Source of the DNA: Nostoc piscinale CENA21
GTDB lineage: Bacteria; Cyanobacteriota; Cyanobacteriia; Cyanobacteriales; Nostocaceae
DNA: 64,000 nt
NCBI RefSeq assembly: GCF_001298445.1
Contig: NZ_CP012036.1
Coordinates: forward strand, 5,953,525 to 6,017,524
Reading direction: 5' to 3'
Shown: positions 8,269 through 17,749 of the stretch, piece after piece
Layout of the letters: every line of letters begins with the position of its first letter
How positions within the stretch are numbered: the stretch's first letter is position 1
Notes under the pieces: generated by a model
What the model was told of the DNA's origin: nothing
The model's database searches: none
Seen by the model: only the letters and a program-made list of their open reading frames with translations
Made by a program: the position numbers and the translations under genes

Positions 8269-8634
8269 GTGGCGCGTAAACGCTTAGTAATTGAGATGGG
8301 GATGGGTGTAGATCAGCATGGACAGGAACCAACTGTAGCAGCTGCAAGAGCAGTCCGCAATGCGATCGCCCATAATGCTTTACCAGGAGTTTGGGAAGTG
8401 GCTGGGTTGAATGATCCCAATGAGATGATTGTAGAAGTGCAAGTAGCAGTACCTTATCCCGAACAAGTGAGAACAGATGAGGTTCTCGCAGTACTACCCT
8501 TTGGACGCAAAACGATTAATGTCGAATCTGGCGGAATGGTGGTTCAGGGACGGGCAATTCCTTCTCTCAATGATAAAAATGATGATATGTTAATTGCGAT
8601 CGCTGCGGTGACAGTCCTTATCGAAACAGACTAA
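8269..8634 (+). CDS. Lin0512 family protein
   Basis: About 121 residues. The sequence KRLVIEMGMGVDQHGQ, then TVAAARAVRNAIAHNALPG, and GRKTINVESGGMVVQGRAI match the Lin0512 family (PF09585), compact proteins that probably form ring oligomers and whose biochemical role is not established. Start GTG at 8269 is set by the AGGAGG site. The 3' end overlaps by four bases the convergent membrane-protein gene that follows. Confidence 0.8.
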   Translation: MARKRLVIEMGMGVDQHGQEPTVAAARAVRNAIAHNALPGVWEVAGLNDPNEMIVEVQVAVPYPEQVRTDEVLAVLPFGRKTINVESGGMVVQGRAIPSLNDKNDDMLIAIAAVTVLIETD

Positions 8635-8969
8635 GCTTGGTTTTCCGATTTCTGCACATCCTCAACACCATGAGAAATCGAGGCTAAGGGTTGAGTTGAT
8701 ACATCTAATTGCGGTTGTGGCGTTTCGAGTGATGCCGCAATTGACGTATCACTGAAGTAAGAACCTACAATTTTGTCATAATTAGAAGCAACGGCTAAAA
8801 ATGCCCCACCTAAAATATAAATGGGCAATGGTAAAGAAAATTCTTGTAACCAGTCAAACAGTTCTGCCAAGGCGAACAATAGTACAAAGCAAGCAATCCA
8901 AACTCTCATCTTTCCATCCCCATAACCAAATAACTCTACTAGTTTACTAATAGGGTAGACAGATTGCAT
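8631..8969 (-). CDS. Small membrane protein, hypothetical
   Basis: Not recognised. 112 residues from the ATG at 8969 (GTG at 8993 is an alternative). Two hydrophobic segments, VWIACFVLLFALAELF and LPLPIYILGGAFLAVAS, are separated by a short linker, with an acidic, Gln/Ser-rich tail likely in the cytoplasm. Convergent with, and overlapping, the Lin0512 gene by four bases, so the two mRNAs may form a short duplex at their ends. Confidence 0.65.
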   Translation of the reverse strand: MQSVYPISKLVELFGYGDGKMRVWIACFVLLFALAELFDWLQEFSLPLPIYILGGAFLAVASNYDKIVGSYFSDTSIAASLETPQPQLDVSTQPLASISHGVEDVQKSENQA

Positions 8970-9256
8970 GATAGCTGATGTGGACTGAAACACATACCCC
9001 AGAATTCAGGCTTTGCCGTGAGCCTCAGCCGAACTGAGTCAGAATTCAGGAGAAAAATAGCCTCTCTACCTTTACCCGATTGAAAATATGCCGTATTTAT
9101 TGGGATTGGTGTTGGCGATCGCTTCCCCATCCACATCTTTAGGTAGAGGTATCCAGCCAATTAAATTCTAACTTTTGTCAGTATTTATAACAGCAACTTA
9201 GATTAATAATGACTATAATAAAGATATTTGAATAAGTGGTAATTGACTAAATTAAA

Positions 9257-9526
9257 ATGGCAAATTTTACTTTATCAAATATTTTTTTAACCCTAGGTAT
9301 TGTTTTTCTAGTGATTTCTGTCTTAGGTCAATCAAAATTAGGATTTATTGAAATTAACCCAGGCTGTTTTGGTAGAGTATTAGCCTTAATTATCGGGGTT
9401 GCTAGTTTAGCTTTTGTCCTTTTAGGTAGCAATTTTTCTGTAGAAACTATTGACTTAATTAGAAACTATTTGGCAAAGGCTATTCAGCAAAACATCCCCC
9501 AAATTAACGAACTGCTCAATTCTTAA
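9257..9526 (+). CDS. Small two-helix membrane protein, hypothetical
   Basis: Not recognised. 89 residues with two transmembrane segments (IFLTLGIVFLVISVLG and VLALIIGVASLAFVLLG) and an amphipathic C-terminal helix (IDLIRNYLAKAIQQNIPQINELL). AT-rich like its surroundings. It is directly followed by the IS630-type element, whose left end begins 15 bases after the stop, so the insertion may have removed its native terminator. Confidence 0.6.
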   Translation: MANFTLSNIFLTLGIVFLVISVLGQSKLGFIEINPGCFGRVLALIIGVASLAFVLLGSNFSVETIDLIRNYLAKAIQQNIPQINELLNS

Positions 9527-9541
9527 TTATAAATCAATTAA

Positions 9542-10370
9542 TACCAATTTAATATGAAGCTGCATAGAATAGAGCTTCCAGGATAAAGTTATAAGAAGAG
9601 ATAGAAATTACCTGATCAAATGTAAGTTGGTCAAATATTTCTTGGATGCGCTCGCGTAAAGTTTGTAAAGAAGAGAAAATTTGATTTTTAAGTGGTTTTT
9701 TGAGAAGTTGCCAAAGTCGTTCGATAGGATTAAGTTCAGGAGACGAAGGTGGTTGAAACAGAGGAATAATATTCTCCGGCCAACGAATCGCTGAACTTGT
9801 ATGAGCAGGGGCTTGGTCAACCTGTAAAATAGCGTAATCGCCACCTAATTGCACACAGAGCCAGTCCAAAAACTGCTGAAAACACTCGCCATCCAGTTTT
9901 GGGTACTCATAATGTTGTGGTCTCCAGTCAATGGTTCAATGGCACCATAAATCCAAAAATTGTCTCGTGGCCATTTCACCGTAACTATAAAAACCTTTCC
10001 CTGTCTCCAGTTCCTGCTTGAGGGCAGCGAGTACCTCATCATTAATTTTTCGGTTTGCTCCAGGTGCTTTCTTAATTTCTAGCAAGCCAGACAGTCCACT
10101 GGCTCTATACTTTTGCAACCATCTTGTCACCGTTGATGTATCTCTACCCAAACGTTGCCCTATTTCCCGTTGTTCCTTAACTTGCCCACTTTTGAGCCAC
10201 CACAACATCTGTAACTTTTCTTTCTGGTTTCCTGACGACACTGTTTTTAGGCGTTTTTTTCAGTTCCTCTTCGCTCTCGGCGATCTCAATTTTAAATGGG
10301 CGGCTCATGGTCGGGTTAACTTAACAAGTTTGCTTCTCCCCATTATATGCAGCTTCATTTTTAATTGGTA
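9542..10370. mobile_element. Degenerate IS630-type insertion sequence
   Basis: Terminal inverted repeats of 25 bases are visible. The left end starts TACCAATTTAATATGAAGC at 9542 and the right end, read inward from 10370, starts TACCAATTAAAAATGAAGC; they differ at two positions. Both outermost dinucleotides are TA, as expected for an IS630/Tc1 element inserting at TA. Total about 829 bp, shorter than an intact member because the transposase has lost an internal segment. Confidence 0.85.
9549..10241 (-). pseudogene. IS630 family transposase, internally deleted and frameshifted
   Basis: Read on the minus strand, the N-terminal part (10241 to about 9955) is a helix-turn-helix domain (IGQRLGRDTSTVTRWLQKY). 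It breaks at about 9960 right after KGFYSYGE, and a second frame continues with WPRDNFWIYGAIEPLTG. A third frame from about 9910 gives DWLCVQLGGDYAILQVDQAPAHTS and the DDE end SPELNPIERLWQ. The segment that should hold the first catalytic Asp, between HTH and WPRDNFW, is missing. With one catalytic residue gone and two frame changes it cannot encode an active transposase. Confidence 0.85.
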
Positions 10371-10509
10371 TAAGCGGATTTCGAGAGTAATCCTATGATA
10401 ATTTTCTTCTGTTATAAGCTCTCTAGAGATTGTGGTGCAAACATATAGTCTGTACCACAATATTTCCATTTATTTAAATTTAGACTTATTACAAAAGCAG
10501 TTGATTGGA

Positions 10510-11049
10510 TTAAAAATAAGCTCCTACCAAACTATAAGTTAAACTAGCTAATACCAACATAGTGACAACTATATAAGTTAATTCTCGCTTTATAGTAAAA
10601 GCCAATAAAGAAATAATTACACGTAAAATTGGGGTGGCGATTAATAGTAATAATCCTAATTGAATAATTCCGCGACGGCTACCAGATAAAACTGCATTGA
10701 TTACACCATTTGGTGAGCGAAACTCTGATGGTTCACCGTGAAAAATTTGATATGTCGCAGGCTCTGAACCGTGGTGAATTAAATATAAAATGCCGCCTAA
10801 CAAAACAACAGAACTAGCTATTAATACACCATACTTTAAAAGATTGCTGAGTATATATTCTAATTGCTGTTCACTGGGGGTTTTGCTGGCTATATGACTG
10901 GCATTAATCTCACTGCTATTGTGTTGTTCTTCTAATTGTTGAATATCAGAATCTGGTTCTGCTGGTGGTAAGGTAATTGCTGCCACTTCAGCTTCTGGTG
11001 ATGCTGATGAGTGCCAACGAAAACTAGAATTAACCTCATACTTATACAT
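10510..11049 (-). CDS. DUF1634 membrane protein
   Basis: Three transmembrane segments in the C-terminal two thirds (LIASSVVLLGGILYLI, IIQLGLLLLIATPILRVIISLLAF and IVVTMLVLASLTYSLVG) match the DUF1634 family (PF07843). An N-terminal cytoplasmic part of about 65 residues is acidic and poorly conserved. DUF1634 genes are regularly found directly after TauE/SafE permeases; here the gap is one base, so the two are surely co-transcribed and likely work together. Confidence 0.85.
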   Translation of the reverse strand: MYKYEVNSSFRWHSSASPEAEVAAITLPPAEPDSDIQQLEEQHNSSEINASHIASKTPSEQQLEYILSNLLKYGVLIASSVVLLGGILYLIHHGSEPATYQIFHGEPSEFRSPNGVINAVLSGSRRGIIQLGLLLLIATPILRVIISLLAFTIKRELTYIVVTMLVLASLTYSLVGAYF

Positions 11050-11050
11050 T

Positions 11051-11887
11051 TTACAGCCCCCCTATTAGACTGTTGTAGACCATTTTAAAAGCCATTACCA
11101 CCAGCACAAGACTGAAAATAATTCGTAAAATTTGTGTTTTAGCACCTATGAGTACTTTTGCTCCTAAAAAAGCGCCAGGTAATACTCCTAACATTACCGG
11201 CATTGATAATCCCGGATCGATGTAACCCCTGGCTAAATAAACGCCGGCTGATGCGGCAGCGGTGACACCAATCATAAAATTGCTAGTAGTGGTTGAAACT
11301 TTAAAAGGTATACGCATGGCTTGATCCATTGCTAGTACCTTGAATGCGCCTGAACCAATACCCAGTAATCCCGACAATATTCCAGCAACAAACATGACAC
11401 TAAAACCTGCTGGTACTGAATGAACTTGGTAAGACATCAAGCCATCTGGAGTGGGATAAGTACCATTAAGGTGGAAATAATTTGCTAAGGGATCTGCGGG
11501 TTGATTTTGATCAATTTCAATTCTTGGGCGTTGTGAAAGATATGCAGAATATATCAAGACGATCGCCAAAACAATTGTTAGCATTTTTACTGAGACAAAC
11601 ACCGCAATCATCGCACCAATAATTGCCCCAATTGTGGTTGCAACTTCTAAAAACATCCCTAAGCGCAAGTTGGTGTAGCCTTTTTTGATATATGTTGAGG
11701 CTGCACCCAAGGAAGTAGCAATCACAGACACCAATGAAGCACCAACAGCGTAGCGAATATCTACGCCAAAGACTGAAGTTAATAGGGGGACAATAACAAC
11801 TCCGCCACCTAAACCCGTCAACGCACCAACAAAGCCAGCACTAAATGAGCCAAGCCAAACTAATAGAGAAAATTCTAGTATGTTCAA
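11051..11887 (-). CDS. TauE/SafE family sulfite/organosulfur exporter-like permease
   Basis: Integral membrane transporter with two half-repeats. The first begins GFVGALTGLGGGVVIVPLL and the second FVAGILSGLLGIGSGAFKVLAM, the two Gly-rich signatures of the family (COG0730). About eight helices; 278 residues is typical. The family moves sulfite, sulfoacetate, taurine-derived or other small anions; which one here is not shown by the sequence. First gene of a two-gene unit with DUF1634. Confidence 0.9.
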   Translation of the reverse strand: MNILEFSLLVWLGSFSAGFVGALTGLGGGVVIVPLLTSVFGVDIRYAVGASLVSVIATSLGAASTYIKKGYTNLRLGMFLEVATTIGAIIGAMIAVFVSVKMLTIVLAIVLIYSAYLSQRPRIEIDQNQPADPLANYFHLNGTYPTPDGLMSYQVHSVPAGFSVMFVAGILSGLLGIGSGAFKVLAMDQAMRIPFKVSTTTSNFMIGVTAAASAGVYLARGYIDPGLSMPVMLGVLPGAFLGAKVLIGAKTQILRIIFSLVLVVMAFKMVYNSLIGGL

Positions 11888-11960
11888 ATCTCATACCTCT
11901 ATTGATATGTGGAAATCTTGAGATATTTTGCGAATGAATCTCCTGCCGATTGGGTTTTAT

Positions 11961-12596
11961 TTAAGATAAATTTAATAACGTTAAGCTACCACTATCGATA
12001 ACGATAAAAGCGCCTAATCCCATGAGAACAAAAGGCATAAAATTATTCCCATAACGAGTTAATAAGTTAGCGATCGCAGTTTGGTTAGTTAATTTATTAG
12101 CTAAGTAACACAAACATCCCACCAAGGTGAAAAACACACCCAAAATTACCAACAAACTTTCCCAACTGGCGCTGGCGAACAAAGGCACATAAATACTAAT
12201 GTTGTCAGTACCATTAGCAAACGTCACCGCGGCGACACTGTAAGTTTGTAAATTGAATAATTTGGCTAAAAGAGTGTCTGGTGATGTTTCTGTTTGGGGT
12301 TCAACGGCTGCTGATTCATCTTCTGCTTGATTCAACAAACACTTGATGCCAATAGCAATGGGAACTAAGCCAAATAATCCAATCCAAGGACGTGGTAGGA
12401 TTAAGCCACCAAAAAAACCTGGCAGACTGGCCATTACCAGTGCGGTAAAACCAAGATACTGTCCGGCAATGATTTGCCAACGGCGAAACCTGGCGTTAAT
12501 CTGGGAAAAAAATAGCGTTAATATCACTAAATCGTCGATATTTGTGGCGCTAAAGGCAAATGCCCCGGTACTAATTGTGGTAACTAACCCGTTCAT
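11961..12596 (-). CDS. Cadmium resistance transporter (CadD-like)
   Basis: Five or six transmembrane segments; the N-terminal SATNIDDLVILTLFFSQ is the diagnostic motif of the Cad family (PF03596), whose second half repeats FANGTDNISIYVPLF. Length 211 matches. Family members give cadmium or other cation efflux, though in cyanobacteria the ion is rarely tested. It lies on the same strand as its transporter neighbours but 73 bases from the TauE gene, so it may have its own promoter. Confidence 0.85.
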   Translation of the reverse strand: MNGLVTTISTGAFAFSATNIDDLVILTLFFSQINARFRRWQIIAGQYLGFTALVMASLPGFFGGLILPRPWIGLFGLVPIAIGIKCLLNQAEDESAAVEPQTETSPDTLLAKLFNLQTYSVAAVTFANGTDNISIYVPLFASASWESLLVILGVFFTLVGCLCYLANKLTNQTAIANLLTRYGNNFMPFVLMGLGAFIVIDSGSLTLLNLS

Positions 12597-12644
12597 ATCA
12601 ATTTAAATCAATTCAGAATTTTTGTAATTAAAAGATGCAAAAAC

Positions 12645-14102
12645 TTAAGGAATTTTGCTGCGATCGCTAAATCGGGCGTGAATTTCTTCAATTCCTCGGT
12701 GCATTCCTGCAACTAAATGGGGAGAACGTCTTCTTTTGACAATGAACCAGCCACTCGTAGCGACTATGTACATCAAAAATAAATAGGGAAAAGCATCATA
12801 AGGTGCTTCAGGAACTGGGAAGAGGCTGCTACCAGGGATGCCGACACTACCCAAAACCGGAATCATCATAAAGCCAACGCCAAGAATAGAAAACACGATA
12901 TCTCGGCGGCGCAGTTGCTTGATTTTATACAGATAAACAGGTGCAGCAATAGAAATCAAGATATAGACACTCAAGAACCCATAGCTACAAATAGCCCCCA
13001 AGTATCCCATACACTCGAATAATTTGATATTAAATAATGACATCCCCGCCGGCACGAGGAATGTCATCAAAGAACACATTGTGACTGCAACATGAGGTGT
13101 TTTATTCGCTGAGTGCGCCGTACCTAAAGATGAATGAAATAAACCATGACGCGCCATCAAAAAGAAGACTCTAGAGGCGGGGTTAATGCTGCCTAAAATG
13201 CAAGCAAAGAAGCTAAATAACGCACCTAAACCTACTAATTCACCCAAGAAACCTACTCCCGCCTGTCGGGATAAAAAACCCAAAGGTTCTTCTGTGTTGG
13301 TAATAGATACGCCAGCGCCGTTGAATCCCAACACTTCTATATAAGTTGTGCAAATATAAAACAACCCAGCTAAAATCACACTACCCATTACCGATTTTGG
13401 GATGGTTCGCAGAGGATTTTTGGCTTCATCACCCAAAGATGTCGCACTTTCAAAGCCAGAGAACGCAAACATCACCAAAACCAGTCCTGTAGCTACGCTA
13501 CCTGGAGTCGCACCAGTCAAAGTTAACTGGGACATATCCAACGCAAAACCTTTGTGCGCCCAGATAATTATGCACAACACAGCAATTAAAACAATTGATA
13601 TACCTTCCATCCACAGCATAGCGACAGCAGAAAGTTGGATATCTTTATAAGCGGCATACCAAGAAATTCCTGCACCGATCGCCAGTAATGTAATACTTGA
13701 AGGATGAATGCCCAAATGCCCAATTAAAACACCACTAAAATTGGCAAAACCGCAAAGAACAGACATCCCAGTGAATAAATAAGCCAGTACTAAACTCCAG
13801 CCACAAACTACTCCTGCTGTCGCACCTAAACCTTTGGTGATGTAGGAATAAAGTGAACCTGGAGATGCTGTTCGACTAGCAAATTGATTGATATTAATAC
13901 TGACAAATAATAGTCCAATTAAGCCAATCAAAAAACTGAGCCAGGTGCCGCTTCCGGAAAGTGCAACGATTAAGCCAATATTAGATGCGGGTATTGTTGT
14001 TGGTGCAATTACCGCAAAAGATTGCGCTAGAACTTCCGTAAAAGAAAGACATTCTGGCTTTAAACCATGAAGACTCTGATGAGAAGAAATTTCCTTGTTC
14101 AT
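12645..14102 (-). CDS. APC family amino acid permease
   Basis: Twelve or so transmembrane helices. TM1 holds SFAVIAPTTIPASNIGLIVALSG and TM6 the FAFSGFESATSLGDEAKNP motif that marks the amino-acid/polyamine/organocation superfamily. Length 485 is usual. The cytoplasmic membrane is the expected location; the amino acid or amine taken up is unknown. It stands 48 bases upstream of the CadD-like gene on the same strand, so read-through from permease to CadD is possible. Confidence 0.9.
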   Translation of the reverse strand: MNKEISSHQSLHGLKPECLSFTEVLAQSFAVIAPTTIPASNIGLIVALSGSGTWLSFLIGLIGLLFVSININQFASRTASPGSLYSYITKGLGATAGVVCGWSLVLAYLFTGMSVLCGFANFSGVLIGHLGIHPSSITLLAIGAGISWYAAYKDIQLSAVAMLWMEGISIVLIAVLCIIIWAHKGFALDMSQLTLTGATPGSVATGLVLVMFAFSGFESATSLGDEAKNPLRTIPKSVMGSVILAGLFYICTTYIEVLGFNGAGVSITNTEEPLGFLSRQAGVGFLGELVGLGALFSFFACILGSINPASRVFFLMARHGLFHSSLGTAHSANKTPHVAVTMCSLMTFLVPAGMSLFNIKLFECMGYLGAICSYGFLSVYILISIAAPVYLYKIKQLRRRDIVFSILGVGFMMIPVLGSVGIPGSSLFPVPEAPYDAFPYLFLMYIVATSGWFIVKRRRSPHLVAGMHRGIEEIHARFSDRSKIP

Positions 14103-14722
14103 CTTGCAAGTTTTAGTTTAGCGAATGGCGCATAAACGATAGTTTTTATAACAAATTAGGAGAGAGTTTTTAGTTGAACCATACTAAGAAACAAGCCCTA
14201 AGTTTTACTTACAGATATCGATATATCTATCAATGGGCAGCGCCTATCGTTAGTTTTATTTCTCAAGATAGATTTAATACTACCCTATGTATTTTCTACA
14301 ATCAAGTAGACAAAAAAAATTAAATTTAATCATTTATTAATTTGAGCAAATCCCTAAATCTACATGGGTATATGAGAGATTTTGTATTTTAATTGCCGCA
14401 GAAATTCTCTTGCTGATTGTGCAGAAAAATACCCACAAACATCATCGGAATAAGTGCCATTTAGCCCCTGAAGTTATGAGGTTATGACATATCTAAAGAA
14501 AATATAAAGATAAATTAGGAAACAGTACCAAAACATGAGATTCTCAAAAATAGAATGATAAATTTGTCTAGTTGATATGCAGTAATTAGCCAGAAAAACA
14601 AGCTAATAAATTCAAAATTCAGTATTTCTCATCAAAAATTTAACTTTGATAGTTGATGAAAATATTGACAAGATGGTTGAGATAGTCATAAGCTGCAATT
14701 TTGTAAAAATGGGTACATAGAT
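14103..14722. other. Intergenic region, no gene seen
   Basis: 620 AT-rich bases between the divergent permease and secreted-protein genes. It should hold both promoters. No open frame with coding character, tRNA or strong terminator was found. A GTA-N8-TAC match at 14703-14716 is too near the downstream start to be a normal NtcA activator site. Confidence 0.5.
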
Positions 14723-15376
14723 ATGAAAAGATTTAAATACTTTTTGCTGACAGTTATATTATTTGTAAGTTTAGTATTCGCTCCACCTGCTTTAGCTGAT
14801 CGCCCAAAGGTTAGCAAAAATCCTGATTATATAAATCTGACTAAAGAGCTAGATCAATTTCTTTCTGCCAAAGCAACACAAGAGCAATTAGAAGGTTACA
14901 CACCAGAACAAATTGACCAAAAAATCAATGAATTAGAATTACAAAAATACGCTTTTGAGTCAGGAATTGACTGGGGACAATGTACCAATCAAACAGGAAA
15001 AACTATAGCTATCTACGGGCCAGAACCAAATTTAGATGATGATGAATATTCAAAAGGAGCAGCACTTTATTTTTTAGCTGATGGCGCAACAACTCAAGAT
15101 AGATGGAATTGCAAAGGTATCTATCTACCCGCAGATGTAAATGCTGTAGCGTTAAATCCTGACCGTCCTGGTCAAGAATTTGTGGGTGATGTTGTACTGA
15201 AGGTTCCGAATGGAACAAACTTAGTTCTTAAGACAAATGCTGATACTGGGGCAATTGAATTTAATCAAGTTGGCGCTACAATTCTCCCAGCTAGTGATGT
15301 CAACTGGTTTATTCCCAAAGTGTCGCAGACAATTGTTGAAGCTCATGTTGCAACTGCACCGACAAAGAAGGGGTGA
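14723..15376 (+). CDS. Secreted hypothetical protein
   Basis: Not recognised. A classical signal peptide (YFLLTVILFVSLVFAPPALA, cut likely after ALADR region) is followed by a helical part (about residues 35-75) and a strand-rich part with two Cys (GQCTNQTG and WNCKG) that could form a disulfide outside the cytoplasm. 217 residues. It stands alone, with a long upstream gap, so it is likely controlled by its own promoter. Confidence 0.7.
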   Translation: MKRFKYFLLTVILFVSLVFAPPALADRPKVSKNPDYINLTKELDQFLSAKATQEQLEGYTPEQIDQKINELELQKYAFESGIDWGQCTNQTGKTIAIYGPEPNLDDDEYSKGAALYFLADGATTQDRWNCKGIYLPADVNAVALNPDRPGQEFVGDVVLKVPNGTNLVLKTNADTGAIEFNQVGATILPASDVNWFIPKVSQTIVEAHVATAPTKKG

Positions 15377-15582
15377 GTAGGAAAGTTGGGAGTAGCATTA
15401 AAGTCAGGACTTCCGCAAAAAAGTTATCTGTTAAGAATGGGTGTAAGGGTTTTAAACATGTACACCCTATCCCAAACCCTTAATTTTTCGTCTTACTGAG
15501 AATGATATCACCCATAGCTTTAAGTTCTAGCGCAGTCAACATCTTTGATGCAGACTTGCACTAGTAGTTTTTACCAAAAGAT

Positions 15583-16335
15583 TCACTCATTAGCGGCTAA
15601 CTTTTCCTGTTCTTCTGGGAGTAAAGTAGTTTCCGCAGCAGGCTGCACACCAGGGACAGGTACAGTTTTCACCAGATGGGGTTTAATAATCATACTCACA
15701 CCAGTTCCCCAAGCGATCGCCACCATCCAACCTGCGAGAATATCACTAGGAAAGTGAACACCTAAATACAGGCGTGTCCAGGCAATAGTTAATACATACA
15801 GGCTACCAACAATCCACGCCAACCAGCGCCAAGAACTCTGCCAAGCTAAAATCAACACGATGATAGCCAGAGTAGTACTCGTCATGGCATGGCCGCTAGG
15901 AAAGGCAAAATCTAACTCTGGTGCAAGAGATTTCCACAAATCTGGGCGGAGACGATGCCATAATTCTTTGGCTGTGCGGTTGATGAAGGCGCTTCCCAAG
16001 GCAGTGATGAGCAAGTAAACTAGCGATCGCCAGCGTTTCTGCCAGAGTAATATCAGGGCAATTGTAGTTAAAATCGGCAGAACAGTCCAAAACGAGCCTA
16101 ACTTAGTCAGCACCACCGCCAGAGTATCTAACTGGGGGTTGGCTGTAGAGTGAACTGCTAACAAAATCGGCACATCCCAAGGGAAGCCAACTTGATATTG
16201 CCAAACTTGGACTGCCAAAACTTGAAATATCTGCAATGGTAAATATACTCCAAGAAATAGGAGTAAAAGCGATCGCCAACGGGCAACCAGCAGATTCTTG
16301 ATAAAAGAAACAGGTGTTTTTTTCTCTGCATCCAT
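15583..16335 (-). CDS. PAP2 family phosphatase (membrane lipid phosphatase-like)
   Basis: Six transmembrane helices with the three-part phosphatase signature: KELWHRLRPD, FPSGHAMTS and RLYLGVHFPSDILAG. The His of SGH and of GVHFP with the following Asp form the catalytic set. 250 residues. Family members hydrolyse phosphatidic acid, undecaprenyl pyrophosphate or related lipid phosphates at the outer face of the membrane; which of these is not evident. The short C-terminus after the last helix is Pro/Glu-rich. Confidence 0.9.
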   Translation of the reverse strand: MDAEKKTPVSFIKNLLVARWRSLLLLFLGVYLPLQIFQVLAVQVWQYQVGFPWDVPILLAVHSTANPQLDTLAVVLTKLGSFWTVLPILTTIALILLWQKRWRSLVYLLITALGSAFINRTAKELWHRLRPDLWKSLAPELDFAFPSGHAMTSTTLAIIVLILAWQSSWRWLAWIVGSLYVLTIAWTRLYLGVHFPSDILAGWMVAIAWGTGVSMIIKPHLVKTVPVPGVQPAAETTLLPEEQEKLAANE

Positions 16336-16354
16336 ATCAACTTTGTGCCTTTGT

Positions 16355-16436
16355 AAAAATCGGGGTGTCGGGGTGTCGGGTGTAAGTGAATCAAACCCTA
16401 CACCCTTTACACCCTTACACCCTTACACCCAATCTC
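16355..16436. repeat. Simple repeat block (GGGGTGTC and ACACCCTTACACCC units)
   Basis: GGGGTGTC is repeated, then ACACCC(T)TTAC units occur four times in a row. The same units occur near 8150, 15440 and 34975. It fills the space between hisD and the PAP2 gene, both on the minus strand. Confidence 0.65.
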
Positions 16437-16459
16437 AACAACTAACCTTTAGGGATAAT

Positions 16460-17749
16460 TCATACTTTTGATTGCAAACGTAAAGCCACACTACCAGCAT
16501 GGGCTGGTAAACCTTCCGCCTCAGCTAAAGTCACCGCAGCTTTACCAATTTCTTGCAACGCGGCTTGATTGCATTCTAAATAAGTAATGCGTTTGAGAAA
16601 ATCGTACACACTCAAACCAGAAGCAAACCGCGCCGAACGGGAAGTTGGTAAGACATGGTTAGGGCCGCCCAAATAATCACCAATGGCTTCTGGGGTGTAA
16701 CGTCCTAAAAATAAACTGCCGGCGCATTTAATTTGACTAGCTAGTAACTGTGGGTTATCTACACATAACTCGACGTGTTCAGGAGCCAATTGATTCAGCA
16801 ACGGTATACTTTCTGCCAAATCACTCACTACAATAACTGCACCATGATTTTGCCAACTAGCACTCGCTACTGCTTGAGTAGACAGCTTGGTAAGAACTAA
16901 TTCAACGGCGGTAATAACTTGCTGGGCGAAAATTTCCGAATCAGTAATTAAAATAGATTGGGCGCTGGGGTCATGTTCTGCTTGCGATAATAAATCCCAA
17001 GCTATCCACTCTGGGTTATTTTTATCGTCAGCTACCACCAAAATTTCCGAGGGGCCAGCGATGCTATCGATACCCACAGTACCAAATACCTGCCGCTTGG
17101 CTTCCGCAACATAAGCATTACCAGGGCCAACAACTTTATCTACAGGTTTAATCGTTTCTGTACCGTAGGCGAGGGCGGCTACTGCTTGCGCCCCACCAAT
17201 ACTATATATTTCTGTTACGCCAGCCACCTGCGCCGCCGCTAACACAGCCGGGTTAATTTCACCCCGTGGTATGGGTACTGTCATCACAATGCGTTCTACC
17301 CCGGCAATTTTGGCTGGTAAAGCATTCATCAACACCGAACTGGGATAGCTGGCGCGTCCACCAGGGACGTAGATACCAACTTGAGAGAGAGAAACCCAAT
17401 TTAAACCGAGCTTTACCCCTGTTGCGTCGGTGTAACCAATATCTTGGGGCAGTTGTTTTTGGTGAAAGCGGCTAATGCGTTCGGCGGCTAATTCCAGGGC
17501 AGCTTTGACATCACCAGGACATTTGGCGGCTTGGGTGGCAATAAAATCGGCACTCAGATGCAAAGATTCTGGGCTGAAATGGTCGAAACGGCTAGTATAT
17601 TCCTTAACTGCGGCATCACCCCGCACTTTTACATCAGCCAGAATGCCGCGTACTGTACCACTAACATCAACCGTGGCTTCCCGGCGATTATTGACGAGTG
17701 CTTGGAACGCGGTGGAAAAATCTGTGTCAGTTGTTTTAAGTAGCTGCAT
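16460..17749 (-). CDS. hisD: Histidinol dehydrogenase HisD
   Basis: Catalyses the last two steps of histidine synthesis, L-histidinol to histidine, with two NAD+ and a zinc ion. The signature is intact: VGIYVPGGRASYPSSVLM, GPGNAYVAEAKRQVFG, IAGPSEILVVAD, DLLSQAEHDP (Zn and base residues) and NHVLPTSRSARF. About 429 residues, normal. ATG at 17749 chosen over a TTG two codons upstream. Monocistronic here; other his genes are not in the window, as is usual in cyanobacteria. Confidence 0.96.
   Translation of the reverse strand: MQLLKTTDTDFSTAFQALVNNRREATVDVSGTVRGILADVKVRGDAAVKEYTSRFDHFSPESLHLSADFIATQAAKCPGDVKAALELAAERISRFHQKQLPQDIGYTDATGVKLGLNWVSLSQVGIYVPGGRASYPSSVLMNALPAKIAGVERIVMTVPIPRGEINPAVLAAAQVAGVTEIYSIGGAQAVAALAYGTETIKPVDKVVGPGNAYVAEAKRQVFGTVGIDSIAGPSEILVVADDKNNPEWIAWDLLSQAEHDPSAQSILITDSEIFAQQVITAVELVLTKLSTQAVASASWQNHGAVIVVSDLAESIPLLNQLAPEHVELCVDNPQLLASQIKCAGSLFLGRYTPEAIGDYLGGPNHVLPTSRSARFASGLSVYDFLKRITYLECNQAALQEIGKAAVTLAEAEGLPAHAGSVALRLQSKV

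Noticed and set aside
9549..10241. Intact IS630 transposase using programmed frameshift
   Set aside because: A segment with the first catalytic Asp is missing, so programmed frameshifting cannot restore an active enzyme.
14703..14716. NtcA-type site GTA-N8-TAC
   Set aside because: It ends only seven bases before the start codon, so it cannot be at the normal position upstream of a -10 element; the pattern is also common by chance.
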